Positions 37,088 to 46,137 are shown, numbered from the stretch's first letter. The stretch: 64,000 bases of DNA from JADKAV01 sp037046735 (GCA_037046735.1 JBAOHC010000027.1:186001-250000); one strand, 5' to 3'. A program made the numbers and translations. The notes: generated from the sequence alone by a model not told the origin.

Positions 37088-37959
37088 ACTCCTCTGACTC
37101 CTCGCAGGATGACGGTCAGCAGATCCTGCTCGCCTTCATCCGCGGGAGCTGCTTCCTGACTGTCATCGGCAGAAGCACCGCCGTTGATTACCGCCAAATG
37201 CACAGGTGCGGGGTTGCTCTGGGTCGGCGGCGCCTGTTCGAGCACGCTGAGCATCGCCAACTGCTGCTCCACGGCCTGGGAACCGGCGACGACGGGCGCG
37301 GCGCAACCGGCCTCGACCAACTCCGCGAGATCAACCACGGTGCCCACCGGACCGTGACCGCTGACCACCATGAGCTCGGTGATCGTGCGGCGGCCGTCGA
37401 TCAGGGCGTGCAGCCCTCGCAGGTGCACCGGGACGGTCCCCGGATGAGCGGCGATCACGGTCGTGTCCCCGCCGAGGTAGTCCACCGCCACCCGCCACCG
37501 GCGCAGCAGTGTGGTGATCTCGGCGCCGAGTTCGGTCAGCGGCACCGCGACATCGACGTCGTCCGGCAGGCTCTCCACCAACTGTGCCTGGAATGCCCCC
37601 TGGTGCCAGTGGGTCAGTCCTGCCAGTGTGCTGACGATGTGCGCCCTGGTGACGACGGGCAGCATGTCGGGGTCGATCAGGTCGGCATCCTTGAGAAACG
37701 CCACGACCCCCTCGTCACCGGCCTCGCGCAATGCCCGGGCCAGACTCGTCGTGCCCACAGCACCCTCGATCACCAGTCGCCGGGCGAGATCCTGGCGGGT
37801 GGTGTCGGGGCTGGCACAAATGACGGTCCCGTCGTGGACGCCGATGTAGGCAGGGTGTTCACCGACCAGGTCCAGCCGCCACCGCCCCGGCTTGCGCGCA
37901 ACCAGACCCAGGACCTCCTGGACTCGGAAGACCCGCAGGGAACCGGTGAGCTGCGCCAT
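37084..37959 (-). CDS. DUF4388-like (PATAN-type) protein in pilus operon
   Basis: 291 residues, cytoplasmic. The N-terminus LTGSLRVFRVQEVLGLVARK, followed by GRWRLDLVGEHPAYIGVHDG and TVICA, fits the DUF4388/PATAN pattern found in bacterial signalling proteins. The rest is helical (a second copy-like segment near GLHALIDGRRTITEL) and ends in an acidic stretch (ADEGEQDLL). It overlaps pilB by 4 nt and follows the roadblock gene by 3 nt, so it is part of the motor operon. I infer a regulatory role in pilus dynamics, with no direct evidence. Confidence 0.68.
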   Translation of the reverse strand: MAQLTGSLRVFRVQEVLGLVARKPGRWRLDLVGEHPAYIGVHDGTVICASPDTTRQDLARRLVIEGAVGTTSLARALREAGDEGVVAFLKDADLIDPDMLPVVTRAHIVSTLAGLTHWHQGAFQAQLVESLPDDVDVAVPLTELGAEITTLLRRWRVAVDYLGGDTTVIAAHPGTVPVHLRGLHALIDGRRTITELMVVSGHGPVGTVVDLAELVEAGCAAPVVAGSQAVEQQLAMLSVLEQAPPTQSNPAPVHLAVINGGASADDSQEAAPADEGEQDLLTVILRGVRGV

Positions 37960-37962
37960 GGC

Positions 37963-38913
37963 TTACACCGGGGGCGGCAGGGCGAACGCGGGTCCAGCAG
38001 GAGGCGGCAGGTCGATGCTGGGTCCGCTGGGCGGCGCCAGATCGCCGAGGTCGTCCATGGCAAACCCAGCAGCCATGGCGGGAGGCTCGAGGTCGAAGCT
38101 CACCTCGTCTGCCTGCGCAACCGGCGGCGCCAGATCAAAACTCACCTCATCGACCTGCGCAACCGGCGGCGCCAGATCAAAACTCACCTCATCAGGATCA
38201 GCCACGCCGACAGAGAGGTCGAAGGCCACTGCCTCCTCCTCCAGCACCGAGGCCGTATCGAAGGGCACAACTTCATCCTGCTCCTGCGATGCCGGGGCAG
38301 CAACCGTCGTGATCTCGTCCGGGTCAACGATCACGAAGTCCGTGGCCTCAGTGTCGTGGCCGACACCAGAGGCATCGTCGCTCACCGGCTCGTCGGCCCA
38401 CCGGATCTCGCTCTGCGGTTCGTCATCACTTGGCCCGGTGTCCAGATCCGCTGCGGGCGTGCTCCACCACTGCGGGTGATCGTCCGCGGCCTCGTCAGCG
38501 TCGATGGGTGCGGCCGACAGAGCCGCTCGGCGGCTGCCGGGGAAGGCTTCTGCGATCTCCCGGGCCTCGTAGCGCAGCAGACCAATGGGAACGCCGGGCG
38601 CCCCCACCATCACCAGCACCCACGGGTCCTTGTCGATGACACAGATGCCGTTGTCGCTGCCCTCCATGAACATCTGCGACGTGCCGGTCTGTCCCAGCGC
38701 CTTGGCCATGGCCCGCACCTGGATCATCATCCGCACCGCACCGGCGGCCACCGCGTCATCATCGACGGTTGCCTGCCCATCGGAAGCGATCGCGAACCCG
38801 TCCTCGGAGACCAGCCCCAGCCACTGGACGTCCGGGTGCTCGCTCAGCGCCTCACTGAGCAGGCGGCCGACGATCTCGGAGGCACCAGGATGGGGGACCT
38901 CAATGTGAGCCAT
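37963..38913 (-). CDS. Roadblock/LC7 domain protein with acidic repeat tail
   Basis: 316 residues. Residues ~8-120 form a roadblock/LC7 (MglB-like) domain: VQWLGLVSEDGFAIASDGQA, AVRMMIQVRAMAKALGQTG, ICVIDKDPWVLVMVGAPG. The remainder is acidic and disordered, with three copies of a 14-residue motif DEVSFDLAPPVAQ near the end, encoded by near-identical 42-bp DNA repeats. MglB-type proteins are GAPs for the polarity GTPase MglA, which positions type IV pili in other bacteria; no MglA is visible here. First gene of the motor operon, with TAGACT and AAAGGA upstream of the ATG. Confidence 0.82.
   Translation of the reverse strand: MAHIEVPHPGASEIVGRLLSEALSEHPDVQWLGLVSEDGFAIASDGQATVDDDAVAAGAVRMMIQVRAMAKALGQTGTSQMFMEGSDNGICVIDKDPWVLVMVGAPGVPIGLLRYEAREIAEAFPGSRRAALSAAPIDADEAADDHPQWWSTPAADLDTGPSDDEPQSEIRWADEPVSDDASGVGHDTEATDFVIVDPDEITTVAAPASQEQDEVVPFDTASVLEEEAVAFDLSVGVADPDEVSFDLAPPVAQVDEVSFDLAPPVAQADEVSFDLEPPAMAAGFAMDDLGDLAPPSGPSIDLPPPAGPAFALPPPV
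38085..38195. repeat. 42-bp in-gene tandem repeats (14-residue motif)
   Basis: Within the roadblock gene, CTGCGCAACCGGCGGCGCCA and flanking bases recur 42 bp apart, nearly identical, with a third diverged copy. It encodes DEVSFDLAPPVAQ repeats and could change copy number by slippage. Confidence 0.75.
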
Positions 38914-38965
38914 CAGACACGGTCCTTTCGCACGATTCTTTCCAGAGTCTACGGATTTGCCCGCC

Positions 38966-39769
38966 TCAGATGTGGGTGGTGGGCAACGCCGCGCGCATCG
39001 CGTCGCTGGGAGCGGGCTGACCCGTCATCAACTCCACCTGCCGTTCGGCCTGCGCGAGCAGCATTTCCAGGCCCGAGACGATGCGCCCGCCGTGGCTTTC
39101 CCAGGCCCGCGCCAGCATCGTCGGCCACGGCGAGTAGACCACGTCGAGCAGCCAACCCGGCTGGGCCGGGAGACCTTTGGCCAACGTGTCAGCGACCCCG
39201 GAGGGCACTGTGGCGATGACCAGGTCGGCTCCTAGGAACTGCACGTCCTCGAAGCCATGCACGCTGACCTCAATCCCGATCCGCTCCGCCGTGGCCAGCG
39301 CGGGCGTCGCCCGGCGCGGATCGCGAGCCAGCAGATTGACCTCCCCTGCCCCGAGTTGGTGCATGGCCGCCACAGCCGAGCGAGCGGTCGCGCCGGCGCC
39401 CGCGATCGTTCCGGTGAAACCGGGCTCGGCCTCGAAGCCCGCTCGCTGCAACGCCATGCGCAGGCCATCGACGTCGGTGTTGTCCACCCGGCGACCATCC
39501 ATCAGCATCGTGTTGGCCGAGGTCGTGACCTGCGCGGTCCAGGACACCTCCTCGGCAAGCTCGAGGACGGCCTCCTTCAGGGGCATCGTCACGGACAGCC
39601 CGACCCAGCTGTCATCGAGGCCAGCCACAAACGCGGGCAACTGCTCCGCGTTCACCTCCAGGCCCCAGTAGACCCAGTCCAGGCCCAGTGCGGTGTAGGC
39701 GGCACGGTGCAGTACCGGCGACAAGCTGTGCGAGATCGGCGACCCCACGACGGCAGCGTTGCGCGTCAC
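38966..39769 (-). CDS. aroE: Shikimate dehydrogenase
   Basis: 267-residue NADP-dependent enzyme reducing 3-dehydroshikimate. Substrate-binding SPISHSLSPVLHR, catalytic Lys in VTMPLKEAV, NTDVDG, and a cofactor domain with GTIAGAGATARSAVAAM. The Gly-rich loop reads AGAGATA rather than GAGG, still compatible with a Rossmann fold. GTG at 39769 overlaps the mltG stop. With aroC-K-B-Q at 13-16 kb, it frames the pilus locus. Confidence 0.93.
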   Translation of the reverse strand: MTRNAAVVGSPISHSLSPVLHRAAYTALGLDWVYWGLEVNAEQLPAFVAGLDDSWVGLSVTMPLKEAVLELAEEVSWTAQVTTSANTMLMDGRRVDNTDVDGLRMALQRAGFEAEPGFTGTIAGAGATARSAVAAMHQLGAGEVNLLARDPRRATPALATAERIGIEVSVHGFEDVQFLGADLVIATVPSGVADTLAKGLPAQPGWLLDVVYSPWPTMLARAWESHGGRIVSGLEMLLAQAERQVELMTGQPAPSDAMRAALPTTHI

Positions 39770-40872
39770 CCGTTCTCCGCGATGTACTTCTCGAACTCCG
39801 CCTTGAAGGTCAGGAACTCGTCGTAGTCGGCGGTGAACTTCGTCTCTCCGGTGTCCGGATTGACGGCCACGAAGTACAGCCAGTCCCCCTCATCCGGTTC
39901 CAGTGCGGCAGCCATGGCCGCCTCCCCCGGCTGGTTGATCGGGGTCGGCGGCAGCCCGGTGTTCTGGTAGGTGTTGTAGGGCGAAGAGGTGGCCAGTTCC
40001 TCGGAGGTGAGGTTGATGTCGGTCTTCTTCAGCGCATAGTTCACCGTCGCGTCGAACTGCAGGGGCATCCCTGCTGCCAGCCGGTTGTAGACCACCCGGG
40101 CCACCTTGCCGTAGTCGTCGGGGTGGCCCTCGGCCTGTACCAGACTCGCGATCACCATGACCTCATACGGGGTGTATCCGGTCTTCTTCGCCATGCTCGG
40201 GAAGTTCAGCGCATCAGATGTTTCCTGCCAGCGGGCGATCATCGCAGCGATCATGTCTTGGGCACTGGTCTTGGGCGGGAATTCATACGTGGCCGGGAAG
40301 AGGAATCCCTCAGCGTTACCCTTTGCCCACTTCGGCAGTCCGAGTTCGGAGGCGTTCTTGATCGCCGCCATGAACTTCTTCGGGGGGATGCCGCTGGCCT
40401 TGGACAACCTTTTGACGACCTGATCCTCACGCAGACCCTCAGGAATGACCACCCGCGTGACAACACGATTGGCGGGGTCGAGCATCGCGGCGACCGCATC
40501 CGCCCCACTCATCTGCTCAGCGAGCCGGTAGTAGCCGGGGCCGATCTGTGCGGAGTCCGGGTTGGCGGTTGTGGCGTTTACGAAGGCCTGCACGCTGGCC
40601 ACGACGCCGTTCTCCTTCAGCGTCTCACCGATGTCAGCCAACGTCTGACCCTCTTGAACCTGGACGATGACCTCGCCGTTTCCGGTACCGGTGTAGTCCT
40701 CGCCGGCACCCGGGAAGATCTGGTCCTTCAGCAGCATCCCCGCAATCACAGCCAGCACCGCCCCGAAGACCACCACTGCGAGAATGACGGCTCCCCGGCC
40801 CCGCTTTCGGGGATCCTTGGCCGGCTTGTTGCCAGGACCCTCAACCTGCATCGAAAAGCCCAGTTCGCTCAT
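39766..40872 (-). CDS. mltG: Endolytic murein transglycosylase MltG
   Basis: 368-residue YceG-family enzyme that cleaves nascent glycan strands and ends peptidoglycan polymerisation. Single TM at about residues 28-48 (AVILAVVVFGAVLAVIAGML), a LysM-like domain (EVIVQVQEGQTLADIGETLK), and the catalytic region MVIASLVQAEGHPDDYGKVA with the presumed catalytic Glu, then VVYNRLAAGMPLQFDATVNY. ATG overlaps the ruvX stop (TGATG). Confidence 0.94.
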   Translation of the reverse strand: MSELGFSMQVEGPGNKPAKDPRKRGRGAVILAVVVFGAVLAVIAGMLLKDQIFPGAGEDYTGTGNGEVIVQVQEGQTLADIGETLKENGVVASVQAFVNATTANPDSAQIGPGYYRLAEQMSGADAVAAMLDPANRVVTRVVIPEGLREDQVVKRLSKASGIPPKKFMAAIKNASELGLPKWAKGNAEGFLFPATYEFPPKTSAQDMIAAMIARWQETSDALNFPSMAKKTGYTPYEVMVIASLVQAEGHPDDYGKVARVVYNRLAAGMPLQFDATVNYALKKTDINLTSEELATSSPYNTYQNTGLPPTPINQPGEAAMAAALEPDEGDWLYFVAVNPDTGETKFTADYDEFLTFKAEFEKYIAENG

Positions 40873-41327
40873 CAGCTTCCGTTCGCCAGCTCTCCTGGTG
40901 CCTGTCCAGAAGAGCGCTCCGTGTCCAGCGTTTGCTGCAATATCATGACAGCGGCCGCCTGATCAACGAAGCGCCGCCCTTCCCGTGTCGCAATTCCGGC
41001 TTCCCGCATCCGGCTCGTGGCGACCGTGGTCGAGAAGCGTTCGTCGACCAGTCGCAAGGGGATCGTCGGCAGTTCCGCACGGATCTGTGCCACCACCGAC
41101 CGCACTCGGGAGGCGGCTTCGCGCTCCGATCCGTCCAAGGACAACGGCAACCCGACGACGATCTCCAACGGCTCCCACTCGGCCACGAGACCGACCAGAT
41201 CCGCGAGCCAATCCTTGCGGGCATCCAGAGTGACCTCGGGTACGGCCAACGTCCCGGAGGCATCACTGCGGGCGACACCGATCCGGACCGCCCCGACGTC
41301 GACGGCCAGCCGCACCCCGGTACGCAC
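40872..41327 (-). CDS. ruvX: Putative Holliday junction resolvase / pre-16S rRNA nuclease YqgF
   Basis: 151-residue RNase H-fold nuclease. LAVDVGAVRIGVARSD with the first catalytic Asp, IVVGLPLSLDGSE, and VDERFSTTVA with the conserved Glu. E. coli YqgF matures 16S rRNA 5' ends. GTG at 41327 abuts the alaS stop (TAGTG). The alaS-ruvX-mltG-aroE order is standard in this phylum. Confidence 0.93.
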   Translation of the reverse strand: MRTGVRLAVDVGAVRIGVARSDASGTLAVPEVTLDARKDWLADLVGLVAEWEPLEIVVGLPLSLDGSEREAASRVRSVVAQIRAELPTIPLRLVDERFSTTVATSRMREAGIATREGRRFVDQAAAVMILQQTLDTERSSGQAPGELANGS

Positions 41328-43999
41328 TACAGCCGCAGGCCGGACACGTGGGCCTGGGCGGCCTCGAAGGCCGACGGGATCCCTTCCGGCTTGGAACCGC
41401 CCCCCTGGGCCGCATCCTTCTTCCCGCCGCCGCGACCATCCACGGCGGGCAGGGCAGCACTGAGCAGGTCGTTGGCGAACAGGCCCTGCTCCTGCGCGAC
41501 GGCGTTGACCGCCGCGATGACCGACACCCGGCCATCACTGACCGCCGCCGCCACGACCGCTGCCGGGGTGTCGGAACGCGCCTTGCGCACCCCGGTCAGG
41601 GCGATCTCACGCAGGGCTTTGCCGTCGGTACCCTCGGGGGCCTGTAAGGTCCACAACCGCACGCCGCCCACATCGCGGCCGTCGCCGAGGATCTGGTCGA
41701 TGTTGCTCATCATCGCCTGCTGCTTGAGCCGGGTCAGTTCCCGCTCGGCATTCTTGAGCTTCTCCACGGTCGTCCCCACCCGGTCGACGAGGTCCTCCCG
41801 GGGAGCCTTGAGCATCGTGCTCAGCGCGGAGACCAAGAGATGTTCGCGTGCCAGGTACCGGTAGGCGTCGGAGCCCACCAGCGCCTCCACCCGCCGGACC
41901 CCCGAGCCGATCGAACCCTCGGAGACGAACGACACCACCCCGAGCTGACCCGAGCGGTGGGCATGGGTGCCCCCGCACAATTCGTGGGCCCAGTCCCCCA
42001 CGCTGACCACCCGGACAGTGTCCCCATACTTCTCACCGAACAGGGCCATGGCGCCCATCTGCAGGGCCTCGGCCTGGGTCATGTAGCGCGCGGTGACCGT
42101 CATGTCCTCCAGCAACATCTGGTTGACGTGGGCCTCGGCGTCCTGCAGCACGCTGTCGGGCACGGCCTTCGGGAAGGGGAAGTCGAACCGCAGCCGCCCC
42201 GGTGCGTTCTCCGACCCCATCTGCGTGGCCGTGTCGCCCAGCATCTCCCGGAAGGTCTTGTGGATCATGTGGGTGGCGGTGTGGGCGCGGCTGATCGCCC
42301 GGCGCCGTTCCACGTCAACCGCACCGACCGCGGGCGCTCCCACGGCGGCTTCGCCATCGATGACCTGCGCGCGATGCACCCACAGCCCCGGCACCGGGAT
42401 CTGGACGTCGTCCACCCGCAAGGTGGTGCCGTCGTCGAGGCGGATCACCCCGTGGTCGCCGAGTTGGCCGCCGGCCTCTGCGTAGAACGGGCTGCGGTCC
42501 AGGACGACCTCGACGGTCTGACCAACCGCGGCGGTGCGGACACTCTCGCCATCGACCAGCAGTCCCTTGACGCGAGCCTCGGACTCCCACTGGTCATAGC
42601 CGGTGAACTCGGTCTCGCCGGCGCCCTCCATGACTTCCCGATAAGCCGTCAATGGGGTCAGCCCGGCCTTGCGCGCGACGGCATCTGCCTTGGCGCGTTG
42701 CCGCTGCTCGGTCATCAGCTGCGTGAACCCGCTGCGATCCACCTGCAGGCCCGCCTCGGCAGCGAGTTCGAGCGTCAGATCGATCGGGAAACCGTAGGTG
42801 TCGTGCAGGGCGAAGGCGTCGGCGCCGGACATCGTGGTGGCGCCGCGCGACTTGGTGTTGGCCACTGCCGTGTCGAACACGGTGGTGCCCGAGCGCAGCG
42901 TCTGCCGGAAGGCTTCCTCCTCGCCGGTGGCGATGGTGTCGATGCGCCCAGCGTCGGCCTGCAGGTTCGGGTACTGCGGTGACATCGACGTGATCACGCT
43001 GCCGATCAATGTGCTCATCGTGGGTTCGTGGGCACCGAGCAGGCGCATGTTGAACACCACCCGGCGCAGCAACCGGCGCAGGACATAACCCCGGCCCTCG
43101 TTGCCGGGCAGCACCCCGTCGGCGATCAGGAACGCGCAGGTCCGCGAGTGGTCGGCCACCACCCGCAGGGCCACATCGTCGGCGTGGTCACGGCCGTACG
43201 CCCGGCCGGTGATGTCGACGGCCGTGTCGATCGTGGCGCGGGTCGTGTCGATCTCGTAGATGTTGTCCACGCCCTGCAGGATGGCGGCCATCCGCTCGAG
43301 TCCCAGGCCGGTGTCGATGTTCTTGTTCGGCAGATCGCCGAGGATCGGGAAGTCGTACTTGCCCTGCCCCTCACCGCGCACGGACTGCATGAAGACGAGG
43401 TTCCAGACCTCCAGGTATCGGTCCTCGTCGGCCACCGGCCCGCCGGGCCGGCCATAGTCGGGGCCTCGGTCGTAGTAGATCTCGCTGCACGGCCCGCACG
43501 GGCCCGGGACGCCCATGCTCCAGAAGTTGTCCGCCATACCGCGGCGCTGGATCCGCTCCGGGGGCAGACCCACCAGCTCCTGCCACAACCGGGCGGCTTC
43601 GTCGTCGTCGTCGTACACGGTGACCCAGAGCCGGTCTTCGGGGAACCCGTACCCACCCTCGGTGGTGGACTTCGTCAGCAGATCCCACGCGAACGGGATC
43701 GCGCCCTCCTTGAAGTAGTCACCGAAGGAGAAGTTGCCGCACATCTGGAAGAACGAGGCGTGCCGGGTGGTCTTGCCGACCTCCTCGATGTCGAGGGTGC
43801 GCACGACTTTCTGGACACTGGTCGCACGACGATACGGTGGGACCGCTTCGCCGAGGAAGTACGGCTTGAAGGGGACCATGCCCGCGTTGACGAACAACAA
43901 CGTCGGGTCATTGAGCAGCAACGAGGCACTTGGCACAACGGTGTGGTCCCGCTGGGCGAAGAAGTCCAGGAAGCGGCGGCGGATCTCGGCTGACTCCAT
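41327..43999 (-). CDS. alaS: Alanyl-tRNA synthetase
   Basis: 890-residue class II synthetase. Start MESAEIRRRFLDFFAQRDHT; motif 2 region TTRHASFFQMCGNFSFGDYF; motif 3 GLGLERMAAI. The editing domain has zinc ligands in ARAHTATHMIHK-like text (SRAHTATHMIHKTF) and LCGGTHAHRSGQLG. The C-terminal DHHA1 oligomerisation domain is complete. ATG at 43999 is chosen over the TTG at 44008. TAGGCT lies 8 nt upstream, giving almost no leader. A tandem repeat array lies directly upstream. Confidence 0.97.
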   Translation of the reverse strand: MESAEIRRRFLDFFAQRDHTVVPSASLLLNDPTLLFVNAGMVPFKPYFLGEAVPPYRRATSVQKVVRTLDIEEVGKTTRHASFFQMCGNFSFGDYFKEGAIPFAWDLLTKSTTEGGYGFPEDRLWVTVYDDDDEAARLWQELVGLPPERIQRRGMADNFWSMGVPGPCGPCSEIYYDRGPDYGRPGGPVADEDRYLEVWNLVFMQSVRGEGQGKYDFPILGDLPNKNIDTGLGLERMAAILQGVDNIYEIDTTRATIDTAVDITGRAYGRDHADDVALRVVADHSRTCAFLIADGVLPGNEGRGYVLRRLLRRVVFNMRLLGAHEPTMSTLIGSVITSMSPQYPNLQADAGRIDTIATGEEEAFRQTLRSGTTVFDTAVANTKSRGATTMSGADAFALHDTYGFPIDLTLELAAEAGLQVDRSGFTQLMTEQRQRAKADAVARKAGLTPLTAYREVMEGAGETEFTGYDQWESEARVKGLLVDGESVRTAAVGQTVEVVLDRSPFYAEAGGQLGDHGVIRLDDGTTLRVDDVQIPVPGLWVHRAQVIDGEAAVGAPAVGAVDVERRRAISRAHTATHMIHKTFREMLGDTATQMGSENAPGRLRFDFPFPKAVPDSVLQDAEAHVNQMLLEDMTVTARYMTQAEALQMGAMALFGEKYGDTVRVVSVGDWAHELCGGTHAHRSGQLGVVSFVSEGSIGSGVRRVEALVGSDAYRYLAREHLLVSALSTMLKAPREDLVDRVGTTVEKLKNAERELTRLKQQAMMSNIDQILGDGRDVGGVRLWTLQAPEGTDGKALREIALTGVRKARSDTPAAVVAAAVSDGRVSVIAAVNAVAQEQGLFANDLLSAALPAVDGRGGGKKDAAQGGGSKPEGIPSAFEAAQAHVSGLRL

Positions 44000-44007
44000 A
44001 GTGACCA

Positions 44008-44013
44008 AGCCTA
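44008..44013 (-). promoter_or_regulatory. -10 box of alaS, near-leaderless
   Basis: TAGGCT on the minus strand with 8 nt to the ATG. It lies 48 bp from the start of the 83-bp repeat array. Confidence 0.45.
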
Positions 44014-44060
44014 ATCGGCATGCGTTGTCGCCTCCGGCGGGTTACGTATACGACATCTGA

Positions 44061-44481
44061 TGATCGACCGTTGTAGGTGCCAGGCGGCCAGCTGACGTGG
44101 GGGTTTTGTCAGTCACGCGCACCTTACGTGCGTCGTGCTGACATGTTCGACCGTCGGACCTGCCAGACGGCCACCCCACGTGGGGGTTTTGTCAGTGACA
44201 CGCACCTTACGTGCGTCGTGCTGACATGTTCGACCGCCGGACCCGCCAGACGGCCAGCCGACGTGGGGGTTTTGTCAGTCACGCGCACCTTACGTGCGTC
44301 GTGCTGACATGTTCGACCGCCGGACCCGCCAGACGGCCACCCCACGTGGGGGTTTGTCAGTACACGCACCTTATGCGCGTCGTGCTGACATGTTCGCCGC
44401 CGGACCCGCCAGACGGCCACCCCACGTGGGGTTTTGTCAGTCACGCGCACCTTACGTGCGTCGTGCTGACATGTTCGACCG
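44061..44481. repeat. Tandem array of five ~83-bp units
   Basis: The landmark TGWTCGACCG occurs at 44061, 44144, 44227, 44310, 44391 and 44472, giving periods of 83, 83, 83, 81 and 81 bp with no spacers. Each unit holds a long imperfect inverted repeat (GTCAGTCACGCGCAC ... GTGCGTCGTGCTGAC), and some units also hold a perfect CCCCACGTGGGG palindrome followed by GTTTT. The period is not a multiple of three, so the open frames across it are not coding. It fills the gap between the DUF6167-like gene and alaS. Confidence 0.92.
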
Positions 44482-44491
44482 CAGACCGGAC

Positions 44492-44725
44492 CTACGGTCG
44501 ACCATCCTGGACGCTTCGCAGATGCACCACCGTTGCCTGCTCCTCGGATCCGCTGAGCTGCGCCAGGTAGCGCGCGGAGGCAGCGACGTTGGAGGCATGC
44601 CGCGCAACGGTGGACAGGTTCTCCTTCCACGTGCGATCGCGGGCCGCGTTGTAGGTCTGCGTCGACTTGCGGTAGACGTAGATGCCGCCAGCGGCACCCA
44701 CGCCGGCCCAGAAGATGCGGTTCAT
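44492..44725 (-). CDS. Small membrane-anchored protein, DUF6167-like
   Basis: 77 residues. The start MNRIFWAGVGAAGGIYVYRK matches the pattern of a small actinobacterial family found next to alaS: an N-terminal hydrophobic GAxxG segment, then a charged helix (WKENLSTVARHASNVAASAR). Function unknown. ATG at 44725 lies 6 nt after TACACT, a leaderless signal. The DUF948 gene often found alongside is not seen here. Confidence 0.7.
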   Translation of the reverse strand: MNRIFWAGVGAAGGIYVYRKSTQTYNAARDRTWKENLSTVARHASNVAASARYLAQLSGSEEQATVVHLRSVQDGRP

Positions 44726-44731
44726 CGGGCC

Positions 44732-44737
44732 AGTGTA
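44732..44737 (-). promoter_or_regulatory. -10 box of DUF6167-like gene, leaderless
   Basis: TACACT on the minus strand, 6 nt before the ATG. Confidence 0.45.
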
Positions 44738-44853
44738 GGCGAGGACGGGCGCGGCGCAGCGCACAGGAATCCGGATAACGCCGCACGCATGCCCTTTCAG
44801 TGCGGAGTTCTCCAGGTTTCGGGTGCGGAGATCCCCCCTCGACCGCAGATGTC

Positions 44854-46137
44854 CTACTCCCCGAACGCCTCGCGCAGCCGGTCGACCGCCGCCTTGGCTC
44901 GGGCTTCGCTACCGCGCTCCGTCGGCCGGTAGTAGCGCCGCGATGCTACGGGCTCCTCGACGTACCGCACCGGCACGAACCCGCCCTCGTCGTGTGGATA
45001 GCGATACCCCTGACCGGCTCCGGTCAGCCGCGAGGACTTCAGGCTGCCGTCGCGCAGCATCGCCGGTACCGGGCTGATGCGACCCGCCCGGACGTCAGCC
45101 AGCGCCTCGTTGATGGCCACATAGGCCGCGTTGGACTTCGGGCTCAGACACAGGTGAATCACAATGTGACCCAAGGTGATCCGGGCCTCCGGCCATCCCA
45201 CGAACTGCACGGCCTGCAACCCCGCGATGGCCAGCGGCAGAGCGCTCGGATCGGCCAGGCCGATGTCTTCGCTGGCCAGGATCACCAGGCGGCGCGCGAT
45301 GAACCGGGGATCCTCACCGGAGTCGACCAGCCGCGCCAGATAGTGCAGCGCAGCATCCACGTCACTGCCCCGGACACTCTTGATCAGCGCACTCGTCACG
45401 TCATAGTGCAGGTCCCCGTCCCGGTCGTACCGGTTCGCGACCTGCGGAATGATCGTGCGCACCGTCTCGGCGGTGATCTGGGGTCCGGCCGCTGCAGCTG
45501 TCTCCACCGCGGTGAGCACCCGCCGGGCATCCCCGCCGGCGAAGCGCACCAGCAGGTCCAGGGCCTCCTCGTCGACCGACACCCCGGGCAGGCCCTCGGG
45601 GTGATCCAGCGCCCGGCTCACCACCTGCCGGATCTCGTCGTCATCCAGAGGTTGCAGTACCAGCAGCATCGACCGTGACAGCAGCGGGCTCACCATACTG
45701 ATGCTGGGATTCTCCGTCGTGGCGGCGATCAGCGTGACCCAGCCATGCTCCACCGCCGGCAGCAGGACGTCCTGCTGGGTTTTGGAGAACCGGTGCACCT
45801 CATCGATGAACAGGATCGTGCGTTGGCCACGCGTGCGGCCGATCTCGCGGGCCTGTTCGATCGCCGCCCGCACCTCCTTGACGCCGGCGCTGACCGCTGC
45901 CAGCGCGACGAAACGTCGCCCAGACACATCCGCGGCGAGCCGGGCCAGTGTGGTCTTTCCCGTCCCGGGCGGGCCCCACAGAATAACCGACGTGGCCGCA
46001 TCCGGATCCGACAGCAATGTCCGCAATGGACTGGTCGGGCCCAGCAGATGGGACTGGCCGATGACCTCATCGACCGTACCCGGCCGGATCCGGGCGGCCA
46101 GCGGCTGGGCGGGAGCGTTCTGGTCGAACAGATCCAC
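44854..46137 (-). CDS. rarA: Replication-associated recombination protein A (MgsA/RarA AAA+ ATPase)
   Basis: 427-residue clamp-loader-like ATPase acting at stalled replication forks. Walker A GPPGTGKTTLARLAA, Walker B TILFIDEVHRFSKTQQD, sensor 1 LIAATTENPS, sensor 2 GGDARRVLTAVE, and the tetramerisation/C-terminal domain with YRYPHDEGGFV near the end. GTG at 46137 overlaps the aspS stop by one base (TAGTG). Confidence 0.95.
   Translation of the reverse strand: MDLFDQNAPAQPLAARIRPGTVDEVIGQSHLLGPTSPLRTLLSDPDAATSVILWGPPGTGKTTLARLAADVSGRRFVALAAVSAGVKEVRAAIEQAREIGRTRGQRTILFIDEVHRFSKTQQDVLLPAVEHGWVTLIAATTENPSISMVSPLLSRSMLLVLQPLDDDEIRQVVSRALDHPEGLPGVSVDEEALDLLVRFAGGDARRVLTAVETAAAAGPQITAETVRTIIPQVANRYDRDGDLHYDVTSALIKSVRGSDVDAALHYLARLVDSGEDPRFIARRLVILASEDIGLADPSALPLAIAGLQAVQFVGWPEARITLGHIVIHLCLSPKSNAAYVAINEALADVRAGRISPVPAMLRDGSLKSSRLTGAGQGYRYPHDEGGFVPVRYVEEPVASRRYYRPTERGSEARAKAAVDRLREAFGE

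Noticed and set aside
37198..39219. A 673-codon plus-strand frame opposite the DUF4388-like, roadblock and aroE genes
   Set aside because: Antisense shadow; the minus-strand genes have clear domains and coupled starts.
44061..44481. CRISPR array
   Set aside because: Units are contiguous and 83 bp long with no unique spacers, and no cas genes are present.
44000..44491. T-box riboswitch in front of alaS
   Set aside because: No T-box consensus or antiterminator layout is visible; the alaS transcript seems to start at or next to its ATG, leaving no leader.
44077..44932. Open reading frames on the plus strand across the repeat array
   Set aside because: The repeat period is not a multiple of three, the frames translate the same DNA in shifted phases and they end in unrelated genes.
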